A stretch of DNA of 13,248 nt from an uncultured Ruminococcus sp. (GTDB lineage Bacteria > Bacillota > Clostridia > Oscillospirales > CAG-272), in assembly GCA_902783755.1 (NCBI GenBank), contig CACZSC010000212.1, positions 1-13,248 of the forward strand, in the 5' to 3' direction. How positions within the stretch are numbered: position 1 is the stretch's first letter; each line of letters starts with the position of its first letter. Shown one piece after another: positions 1 to 5,573 of the stretch. The notes beneath the pieces were generated by a model. The model did not search any database. It worked only from the letters and a program-made list of their open reading frames with translations, and was not told where the DNA came from. The position numbers and the translations under genes are program-made.

Positions 1-543
1 CATCAGGTATTCACGGTGCATGGTGTGATCCTTCAGCTGCTCTGACAGTTTCAGATGCGCCTCATCCGTCTTCGCAATGCATATGAGGCCTGAAGTGTCC
101 CGGTCGATCCGGTGCACTATCCCGGGCCTGTTCACTCCCCCGATCCCCGAAAGCGAATCCCCGCAGTGGTACATGACGGCGTTCACAAGTGTCCCGGTCA
201 TGTGTCCGGGCGCCGGGTGCACCACCATGCCCGCGGGCTTGTTCACCACCACGACGGAACCGTCCTCGTATCTTATGTCGAGAGGTATGTCCTCCGGCAC
301 CGCCTCGTACTCAGTAGTCTCGGGAACGGATACTTCTATCCGGTCTCCCGCGCATATCCTGTAGTTCTTCGGTCTCCTGGCGCCGTTGACGGTCACTGAT
401 CCGCCCTCGATGAGCTTCTGCGCCCGGGACCGGGTGAAGTCCGTGATCCCCGCCACGAAGCTGTCGAGTCTTTCCCCGTCGGTGCCGGCTTGTGCCGAAA
501 TGACATCCTCGGGATCCGGCAGGCTGTCAAACTGAACCGTCAT
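1..543 (-). CDS. rluD: RluA/RluD-family 23S rRNA pseudouridine synthase (3' end cut by window edge)
   Basis: The enzyme isomerises uridines in 23S rRNA to pseudouridine in the cytoplasm. The 181 codons visible run open to the left edge, so the C-terminal part is missing. An N-terminal S4 RNA-binding domain covers about residues 22-75. The synthase domain follows, with NKPAGMVVHP at 101-110 and the catalytic motif HRIDRDTSGL at 144-153, where D147 aligns with the catalytic aspartate of RluA/RluD enzymes. The ATG at 541-543 is chosen because GAGGG sits 5 bases upstream and the S4 domain begins at the usual distance. It overlaps the end of lspA by 17 bases, suggesting translational coupling; lspA followed by rluD is a standard Bacillota pair. 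The family is certain. The target uridines (RluD-like 1911/1915/1917) are inferred from this context, as RluA, RluC and RluD cannot be told apart on this fragment. Confidence 0.93.
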   Translation of the reverse strand, partial: MTVQFDSLPDPEDVISAQAGTDGERLDSFVAGITDFTRSRAQKLIEGGSVTVNGARRPKNYRICAGDRIEVSVPETTEYEAVPEDIPLDIRYEDGSVVVVNKPAGMVVHPAPGHMTGTLVNAVMYHCGDSLSGIGGVNRPGIVHRIDRDTSGLICIAKTDEAHLKLSEQLKDHTMHREYLM

Positions 544-1045
544 CTTCGCCCTCATCGGTATCTTCCAGGGCAGCCCTTCTCCTTTTGAATTCCCGTATCT
601 CCTCGATGATCAGGCTGATGATAAGAAGTATGCACCCTATGGTCACGAACGAATCGGCCACGTTGAACACATAGAAGTTTATGAACCTGCAGTCTATGAA
701 ATCGATCACGTATCCGATCCTTATACGGTCTATCATGTTCCCGATGCCGCCGCCGACCACGAAGGCCGCTGCAGTCATCATCCATTTATTGTCTCTTTTT
801 GAGATGAACACCGCCGCCCATACGGTCAGGCCTATGATGGCAACGACGGAGAGCACCATGAACACCCACCGGTGCGAGCTCAGTATCCCGAAGGCAGCTC
901 CTTCGTTGTTCACCCTCGTCAGGTGCAGTACGTCCTTTATGACCGGGAAGGTATCCCCTACCTCAGGCAGGTTCACTGATACAAAATACTTGCTGACCTG
1001 GTCGACTATCACGACCGCTACAGCCAAAATCGCAAAAACTAACAT
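527..1045 (-). CDS. lspA: Lipoprotein signal peptidase (signal peptidase II)
   Basis: This membrane aspartyl protease cuts the signal peptide from diacylglyceryl-prolipoproteins. The 172-residue protein has four hydrophobic segments (about 2-20, 58-80, 90-102, 133-150). Family motifs are VDQVSKY at 14-20, NNEGAAFG at 46-53, GNMIDR at 102-107, VIDFID at 113-118 and FNVADSFVTIG at 127-137. By comparison with the solved enzymes, D115 and D131 are the catalytic pair, and the conserved D106 is also present. The ATG at 1043-1045 has AGAGG 4 bases upstream. The gene starts 12 bases after divIVA and overlaps rluD by 17 bases. A short basic stretch (RREFKRRR-like, about 151-157) follows the last membrane helix. 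The last 15 or so residues then form an acidic tail (DTDEGEDDGSV) beyond the usual family end. The CapA lipoprotein in this window is a possible substrate. Confidence 0.96.
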   Translation of the reverse strand: MLVFAILAVAVVIVDQVSKYFVSVNLPEVGDTFPVIKDVLHLTRVNNEGAAFGILSSHRWVFMVLSVVAIIGLTVWAAVFISKRDNKWMMTAAAFVVGGGIGNMIDRIRIGYVIDFIDCRFINFYVFNVADSFVTIGCILLIISLIIEEIREFKRRRAALEDTDEGEDDGSV

Positions 1046-1057
1046 GTTGCCTCTTTA

Positions 1058-3073
1058 TCAGAATGTGTGTTTCTTTGGATTTGAAGGTTCCTCAGCCGGA
1101 ATGATCGGCTGGCGCTTGATCTCTTCCACGTTCTTCACCGGATTCATTTTTCCGAATACGATGTCGAATTCCTCCGCCGTATCGGATCCCTCGGAGTCTC
1201 CGAAAAGCGCGTCCAGGTCGTCCGGGCCGAAATCGTCGTCATAGAAGTCCTTCGACTCGTCGTCGGTGAAGAAATCGTCAAGGTTCAGCGCGACGTCCGT
1301 CGTGCTGGTGGAGTCGGATCCCGAGGCCCCGCTGCTGCCGCTCTCCTCAAGGTCTGCCGAGAAGTATCTTTTGAGCTTGCTCAGCTCGTCCTCTTCGTCA
1401 GGCATCGGCTCCTCTTCGAAGAATTTGAGTCCCTCTATGCTTTCATCCGGCGTTTTGTGCGGCTGTTCCGGCTCCCCAGCCGGCTCCTCTGCCGGCTCTT
1501 CAGCCAGGTCCTCTGCCGGGCTTTCAGCGGGTATGTCCTCTGCCGGCATCTCATCGGCTTCCCCGAATATCTCGTCCGCAGCGGCCGTATCGAATCCGTC
1601 AGGGGAGTCACTGTCCTCCTCCGGGTCTGCTCCGTCCGTCCCGCCGAAGAGTTCGTCCATGTTGAAGAAGTCGTCGAGCTCCCTGTGCTCTTCCGGCTCT
1701 TCCTCCGTAACGGGCTCCGCGGGCTGATCACCGGAATCGTCTTCCGCGAACAGGTCATCTCCGGGCAGTCCGTCTTCCGGGACCGGCTCCTCTGCCGGCT
1801 CTTCAGCTGACTCTTCAGTCATCTCTTCAGTCGACTCTTCAGTCGCCTGTTCGTTCAGCTGCCCGTCTTTTTCTTCCGGGAACAGTTCATCCCACAGGGT
1901 CTCTGGGATATCTCCTTCAGGTATCTCTTCTTCCGGAAGATCTTCTTCCGGAAGATCCTCTTCCGGGAATTCCTCTTCAGGAAAGTCCTCTTCCGTGAAC
2001 TCTTCCGGAGTTTCTTCCGGGATCTCTTCCTCCGGAATCATCTCCTCTGTCAGTTCCTCCGGGAAATAACCGCCGTCGCCGGCCGTGTCCTCCGCGGTAT
2101 CGTATATGGATCCGCCGGTCCCGTCTGAGGTGCCTGGCTCATCCGCGGCGAAATAGTCTTCCCCGTCCGCGCCGGCCTTGCCGTCCTCTTCTCCGGGCGC
2201 CGGTTCGTCTCCGAAGGTCAGCCAGGAAAAATCGCTGTCTTCCGCGGTCTCCGCCGGCGCCTCTCCGGATACCGTCTCAAAGAAGCTGTCCGGATCCTCT
2301 CCGGCCTCATCCTTCACGTCTTCATGACCCGGCTCGGTATCATACAGTCCCGTTTCCGCGGGGACATCGCCGAATTCGCCGGGATCGAACTCATCTCCGA
2401 ACTCTGATGCGTCACCGGCCTCTCCCGGCTCCTGTTCCACGGTATCCGTCTCATAATCGAACTCCGGATACTCTTCCTCCCCTTCATCTGCGGGCAGCAG
2501 CGCCTCAGCGCCTTTCGCTATGTTCTCGATGGACTCGATATGGCTGTTGTATTCCTCGAAGAGCCTGTCGCGGAAAGCGATGATCTCCCCGTACATCTTT
2601 CCGGCTGATTCACGGACTTTTTCAGACGCCGTCCTGGCATCGTCCGTCTCGGCCTTCGCGGCTTCGATTATCCGCCCGGCTTCCTCCCGGGCGCCCGAGA
2701 GGATCAGCTCGCGTTCTTCGTACGCGGCCTCCTCCGCCTTCCTCAGGATCTCATCGGCCTTTGCCTTTGCGGCCTCCGCAGCCTCTTCCGCTTCCCTTGC
2801 CGCGTTCTCAGCCGCGGCCGGTCCGGCGGGCTGCTGTTTCAATGCGGCGCGGTCCGCTTCATAAGAGGCCAGCTTGTCTTCCAGCTCCTGGGCATAGTTG
2901 TTCATTTCGTCGAGCTTTTTCAGTACCAGCGTGAGCTTCCTGCCGTAATCGGCGGCCGTCCGCTCCACTTTGGCATATTCGGCATCCAGATAGGCGATGT
3001 ACTCATCGACCTCTTCCGGGGCATATCCCCTGATGATCTTTGAAAAGTTCTTGTCCTTGAAGTTCCTTGCCAT
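1058..3073 (-). CDS. divIVA: DivIVA-domain protein with a very long acidic C-terminal region
   Basis: DivIVA proteins bind curved or negatively charged membrane and recruit division or polarity partners. Residues 1-70 match the DivIVA N-terminal domain: FKDKNFSKIIRGYAPEEVDEYI spans 5-26 and leads into a coiled coil to about 70. A second, Ala/Glu-rich coiled coil runs from about 88 to 190. Residues 195-640 are Glu/Asp-rich, almost free of Lys and Arg, and probably disordered. They contain tandem [ILF]PE[EG]x pentapeptides (346-391), AEEP-type repeats (414-430, 510-535) and spaced short motifs such as WDELF (394-398), GDDLF (438-442), LDDFFNMDELFG (466-477), ADEIFG (499-504), LDDFF (598-602) and LDALFG (620-625). 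The last 30 residues turn basic. At 671 residues it is about four times the B. subtilis protein (about 164). GGAGG lies 6 bases before the ATG. Position between ylmH and lspA supports the divIVA name; partners of the tail are unknown. Confidence 0.9.
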   Translation of the reverse strand: MARNFKDKNFSKIIRGYAPEEVDEYIAYLDAEYAKVERTAADYGRKLTLVLKKLDEMNNYAQELEDKLASYEADRAALKQQPAGPAAAENAAREAEEAAEAAKAKADEILRKAEEAAYEERELILSGAREEAGRIIEAAKAETDDARTASEKVRESAGKMYGEIIAFRDRLFEEYNSHIESIENIAKGAEALLPADEGEEEYPEFDYETDTVEQEPGEAGDASEFGDEFDPGEFGDVPAETGLYDTEPGHEDVKDEAGEDPDSFFETVSGEAPAETAEDSDFSWLTFGDEPAPGEEDGKAGADGEDYFAADEPGTSDGTGGSIYDTAEDTAGDGGYFPEELTEEMIPEEEIPEETPEEFTEEDFPEEEFPEEDLPEEDLPEEEIPEGDIPETLWDELFPEEKDGQLNEQATEESTEEMTEESAEEPAEEPVPEDGLPGDDLFAEDDSGDQPAEPVTEEEPEEHRELDDFFNMDELFGGTDGADPEEDSDSPDGFDTAAADEIFGEADEMPAEDIPAESPAEDLAEEPAEEPAGEPEQPHKTPDESIEGLKFFEEEPMPDEEDELSKLKRYFSADLEESGSSGASGSDSTSTTDVALNLDDFFTDDESKDFYDDDFGPDDLDALFGDSEGSDTAEEFDIVFGKMNPVKNVEEIKRQPIIPAEEPSNPKKHTF
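1480..1504 (-). repeat. 25-bp exact direct repeat, copy 1, in divIVA tail
   Basis: The 25 bases here are identical to those at 1783-1807, which lie 303 bases away (exactly 101 codons, so in frame). Both encode AEEPAEEP. On the plus strand each copy begins CCGGCTCCTCTGCCGG. Recombination between the copies would remove 101 residues of the acidic tail without a frameshift. Confidence 0.9.
1783..1807 (-). repeat. 25-bp exact direct repeat, copy 2, in divIVA tail
   Basis: This is the second copy of the in-frame 25-base repeat described at 1480-1504, and it encodes residues 422-430 of the DivIVA-like protein. Full nucleotide identity in a region where most repeats have drifted at synonymous positions suggests a recent duplication or conversion. 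Confidence 0.9.
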
Positions 3074-3100
3074 AAAACGCCTCCGTACTGTTTGATCATA

Positions 3101-3931
3101 TTAGATGTATTTGCTGCAGACTATCCTGAGTCTTCCGCTCCGGGTCTCCCCGGTGTCTTCCCCTATAATGTATTTCCCGTATCCCCTGACAGACAGTATG
3201 TCGCAGGGCGCCACCTGTGAATCCGGCTTCAGGTCCGGCACGTATGACCTCTCCACCAGCCCTGCCCGGATGAGCTCCGCTGCCGCCTCCCGGGACTTTC
3301 CGGTTATGGCCTTGACGATGCAGTCGAGTCTTCTCGACGCGACGGTCAGAACCGTATCCTCGAACTGTCTCGGGATCTCGAACAGAGGATCCGGATCCAG
3401 CGCCTCCGCCTTCACGGCGTCGCGCCCGATGCTCCTGAGTTCAGAACAGACGTAGTCCGATATCTTTCCGGATACGAAGACCAGAGCCTCCCGGTCGGAT
3501 ACGGGGCATATGTCGCCGATATACTCCCGGCCCACTCCGAGGCTCATAAGTGCTCCCAGACAGTCCCGGTGGCCGAGACGGCCGTATCCGCTGCCGCTGA
3601 TCCGTATGAGCCTGATCCCGATCTCACCGGCCAGGTCCGGCCGGGATGCCAGGAATTCCGAGAACCGGAGATTCCGTTCGGTATCGAGGGGCATCGCGTG
3701 GGGAGGTGCATCGGGCACTTCCCATTCTGGCAAAAAAACCGTGGCGCACCTTTCGGCACCACGGCTGCCGCCCCAAAAGAAGCATCTGGAAATCCCGTTT
3801 CCGATACGGGCGATTAGTTCATTGTAAACATCAATCTTTTCTGCAGGCGAAAGGAAATTAGTCGCCGCGACGGCATAATCCGACTCGCGGAACTTGTCCA
3901 GGGCCCTTGAAACATTGACAGAAACATTCAT
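3101..3931 (-). CDS. ylmH: YlmH-family S4-domain RNA-binding protein
   Basis: YlmH proteins are cytoplasmic RNA-binding proteins. In B. subtilis YlmH has been linked to ribosome-associated quality control on the 50S subunit, where it can stand in for the S4 protein RqcP. This 276-residue protein has the usual family length. The N-terminal and middle region carry the signatures FLSPAEK (26-32), FFWGG..GAER (51-61) and GYGRLGHRDCLGALMSLGVGRE (115-136), followed by IGDI. A C-terminal S4 domain covers about 197-258 (ASRRLDCIVKAI, AELIRAGLV, DILSVRGYGKY). The ATG at 3929-3931 has AAGGA 5 bases upstream. It starts 9 bases after yggT and ends 27 bases before divIVA, the order known from Gram-positive sepF clusters. 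The family call is firm; the quality-control role is transferred from B. subtilis. Confidence 0.92.
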   Translation of the reverse strand: MNVSVNVSRALDKFRESDYAVAATNFLSPAEKIDVYNELIARIGNGISRCFFWGGSRGAERCATVFLPEWEVPDAPPHAMPLDTERNLRFSEFLASRPDLAGEIGIRLIRISGSGYGRLGHRDCLGALMSLGVGREYIGDICPVSDREALVFVSGKISDYVCSELRSIGRDAVKAEALDPDPLFEIPRQFEDTVLTVASRRLDCIVKAITGKSREAAAELIRAGLVERSYVPDLKPDSQVAPCDILSVRGYGKYIIGEDTGETRSGRLRIVCSKYI

Positions 3932-3940
3932 TGTTATCCT

Positions 3941-4213
3941 TCAGAAACTGCATGCGAAGCTGAGCAGCGCAAGAATGACCACCGTGACTATGAAAGGTAC
4001 GTCTACCGGTGAGCCCTCGAACCATCCGAACCTGTCGAACAGGGTCCTGACAGGCAGGGTGAGCGTGTCGGTGATCGCGTATATGACCCGGGCGAACCCG
4101 TTGCCGTCGTCCAGGCCTAGCCAGCTCATGACGGCCCTGATCATCATACATACCAGCAGAGCGTCGAGAAACACCGACGCCGCGGTCCTGATCACATAGA
4201 ATACGTTATCCAA
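3941..4213 (-). CDS. yggT: YggT-family small membrane protein
   Basis: This 90-residue integral membrane protein has two hydrophobic segments, about 8-31 and 70-88, separated by a loop carrying the family pattern: RAVMSWL at 26-32 and the amphipathic stretch ITDTLTLPVRTLFDRFG (47-63). YggT proteins sit between sepF and ylmH in many Bacillota and are thought to assist division or membrane organisation, but no biochemical activity is settled. The reading frame opens just after a stop at 4217-4219, so the only start giving full family length is TTG at 4211-4213. No convincing ribosome binding site precedes it. A GTG six codons further in is the alternative. It lies 26 bases after sepF, so coupled translation from sepF is possible. 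The family is clear; the exact start is not. Confidence 0.88.
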   Translation of the reverse strand: MDNVFYVIRTAASVFLDALLVCMMIRAVMSWLGLDDGNGFARVIYAITDTLTLPVRTLFDRFGWFEGSPVDVPFIVTVVILALLSFACSF

Positions 4214-4239
4214 GGTCTAATGCGCTTTCAGCGGGCGGA

Positions 4240-4800
4240 TCAGTTGAAATCCGCGAAATCGTCCAGGCCGTTGTCCGGTTCGGGTTCCGGTTCGGGTTCA
4301 GGCTGGGGCTCCGCCTTGCGCTGTGTGACCTTTGCCTCTCCGACGTCCACGTTGGAGGGAGTGATCACGTATGCGCTGGTAGCGATCCTTCTGAGGTTTC
4401 CGCCGATGGAATATGCAACGCCCGAAAGGAAGTCGATGAGTCTGCGGGATGCTTCCTTGCTGGTGTTCTCAAGGTTGAGGACGACGGTGCACTTGTTCAG
4501 GAGATGGTTCGCGATCTGGGATGCGATCTCCGTATCATATGTCTGCGGGGGACGTACGACCTGCATCTTTATATTGGCGCCGGAAAGGCTGATGCCTCCC
4601 TGGGGGCCCATATTCACATGCTGGTTCCCTACGGGCTGATACTGAGCGGCAGGACCGTTCGCCAGCTGAACGTCGTTGTCATTGACGTCATCCGCGTATC
4701 CGTCGTTATTGTCAAAACCGTTGTAGTAGTCTTCCTCATAGTTGTCGTCATAGACCTCATTGGAACCGGTAACCTTCTTAAGTCTGTCCATGATACCCAT
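4240..4800 (-). CDS. sepF: Cell division protein SepF
   Basis: SepF tethers FtsZ to the membrane and helps shape the Z ring in Gram-positive bacteria. The 186-residue protein starts with the amphipathic membrane-binding helix (MGIMDRLKKV, 1-10). A disordered Asp/Asn/Tyr-rich linker follows (15-45), then the SepF dimerisation and FtsZ-binding domain at about 78-152 (VVRPPQTYD, CTVVLNLENTSKEASRRLIDFLSG, RIATSAYVITPSNV). It ends in an unusual tail: six or so EP/QP dipeptides (164-175) followed by NGLDDFADFN. The usual family length is about 150, so the linker and tail are extra. GGAGG at 4808-4812, 7 bases upstream, supports this ATG. Besides read-through from capA, a near-consensus promoter inside yggS about 160 bases upstream probably drives it. 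Confidence 0.96.
   Translation of the reverse strand: MGIMDRLKKVTGSNEVYDDNYEEDYYNGFDNNDGYADDVNDNDVQLANGPAAQYQPVGNQHVNMGPQGGISLSGANIKMQVVRPPQTYDTEIASQIANHLLNKCTVVLNLENTSKEASRRLIDFLSGVAYSIGGNLRRIATSAYVITPSNVDVGEAKVTQRKAEPQPEPEPEPEPDNGLDDFADFN
4276..4311 (-). repeat. EP-dipeptide tandem repeat in sepF
   Basis: Short tandem units of six bases (GAACCG/GAACCC on the coding strand) encode the Glu-Pro run at SepF residues 164-175. The repeat separates the folded SepF domain from the last ten residues and probably acts as a stiff spacer. Confidence 0.75.
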
Positions 4801-4846
4801 ATATATGCCTCCGTTTCTGCCTTTTGCGGCAGGAATGATTTTTAAA

Positions 4847-5557
4847 CTAGTACTTTCTCGAGCCGAATATCGCGCTGCCGACCCTGACCAGATCCGAACC
4901 CTCCTCGATGGCGCATTCGAAACTGTCGCTCATTCCCATCGACAGCAATACATGCTCTCTCATATTATGCAATTTTTTTCCGAAATTGTCAACAAATAAT
5001 GTATAAGATTCTCTAAAATATTTGCGGAACTCGGCCTCGCTCCCGCATTTCGGAGCCATGGTCATCATGCCGCATATGCGGATCCTGTCAAAACCGCCGA
5101 GACGCTCCAGAAACCCGCCGACTTCACCGGCGAACACACCGGATTTCGACTCCTCCATGCCGATGTTGACCTCTATCAGAACGTCCTGGACCGCGCCGCG
5201 CTTCTCGCATACGCGCTGGATCTCAGCGGCGAGCCTCTCGGAATCCAGGGAATGGATCAGCCCGGCCCTGCCGGCCACGTATTTCACCTTGTTCGTCTGA
5301 AGGTGGCCTATGAAATCCATCCGCGCCCCCGCGGAGGTGACGGCGTCGTATTTCGCCGTGAACTCCTGGGCCCGGTTCTCTCCGCAGAGATCCAGCCCGA
5401 AGTTCTCGATGAGATATATGACGTCCTCCGGATCCACCGTCTTCGTGGCCGCAAGGAGCTTCACTTCCCCGCCGCCCCGCTTCTGTTTCGCTTTCTCTAT
5501 CCTTTCAAGGACCCTCAGGTAGTTGTCCCTGAGTTCTGCTTTTCTTGCTTCCGTCAT
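4847..5557 (-). CDS. yggS: YggS/YlmE-family pyridoxal phosphate homeostasis protein
   Basis: YggS proteins are single-domain, fold-type III PLP-binding proteins that maintain PLP and amino-acid balance; no catalytic turnover is established. The 236-residue protein has normal length and all the barrel motifs: LLAATKT with the PLP-binding lysine K39, GENRAQEF (59-66), FIGHLQTNK (82-90), IHSLDS (101-106), IEVNIG (128-133), SGV (139-141), CGMMTM (162-167), LSMGMSDSFECAI (205-217) and VRVGSAIFG (224-232). GAAGG sits 5 bases before the ATG. The gene follows the HlyD-like gene by 16 bases and precedes sepF by 46, its classical partner (ylmE-sepF). One oddity is that the codons for about residues 176-204 are markedly AT-rich, unlike the rest of the gene, and contain a promoter for the downstream genes. 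Confidence 0.96.
   Translation of the reverse strand: MTEARKAELRDNYLRVLERIEKAKQKRGGGEVKLLAATKTVDPEDVIYLIENFGLDLCGENRAQEFTAKYDAVTSAGARMDFIGHLQTNKVKYVAGRAGLIHSLDSERLAAEIQRVCEKRGAVQDVLIEVNIGMEESKSGVFAGEVGGFLERLGGFDRIRICGMMTMAPKCGSEAEFRKYFRESYTLFVDNFGKKLHNMREHVLLSMGMSDSFECAIEEGSDLVRVGSAIFGSRKY
4964..4992 (-). promoter_or_regulatory. Near-consensus sigma-A promoter inside yggS, reading toward sepF
   Basis: On the minus strand a perfect -35 box TTGACA (4987-4992) is followed after exactly 17 bases by CATAAT (4964-4969), five of six bases of the -10 consensus. The spacer is A/T-rich and the surroundings (about 4961-5030) form an AT-rich island in otherwise GC-rich coding DNA. Transcription would begin near 4957, leaving a leader of about 155 bases before sepF. 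This would give sepF, yggT, ylmH, divIVA, lspA and rluD a supply independent of capA-truB. It is read from sequence only; no start site has been mapped. Confidence 0.75.
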
Positions 5558-5573
5558 TTCTGCCTTCCCTCTA

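Larger units (their letters stand above)
1154..2491 (-). repeat. Low-complexity acidic repeat region inside divIVA
   Basis: This part of divIVA encodes residues 195-640 and is built from short, imperfect, in-frame repeats rich in Glu codons. The clearest tandem block is 1901-2038, about nine units of 15 bases encoding [ILF]PE[EG]x pentapeptides. It contains two copies of the 12-base palindrome TCTTCCGGAAGA. Two further blocks, 1469-1546 and 1784-1834, encode AEEP and TEES units. Repeats of this type can change in copy number by slippage. Confidence 0.8.

Noticed and set aside
77..399. Two overlapping 95-codon plus-strand frames at the left edge
   Set aside because: Both lie inside the minus-strand rluD frame, which has an S4 domain and the catalytic HRIDRDTSG motif. 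Neither shows a domain.
1266..1727. Ser-rich plus-strand open frame opposite the divIVA tail
   Set aside because: It is the reverse reading of Glu-rich codons (TTC/CTC give Ser and Leu runs), so its low-complexity Ser repeats are an artefact of the divIVA repeats.
4817..4832. Small hairpin (CTGCC/GGCAG, six-base loop) between yggS and sepF
   Set aside because: The stem is only 5 bp. On the transcribed strand it is followed by A-rich sequence and the sepF ribosome binding site, not a T tract, so it is not a terminator, and it is too weak to call an attenuator.
5070..5081. 12-bp palindrome CCGCATATGCGG inside yggS
   Set aside because: It falls in codons for the conserved CGMMTM region and is not near a promoter. 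A single palindrome of this size can occur by chance.
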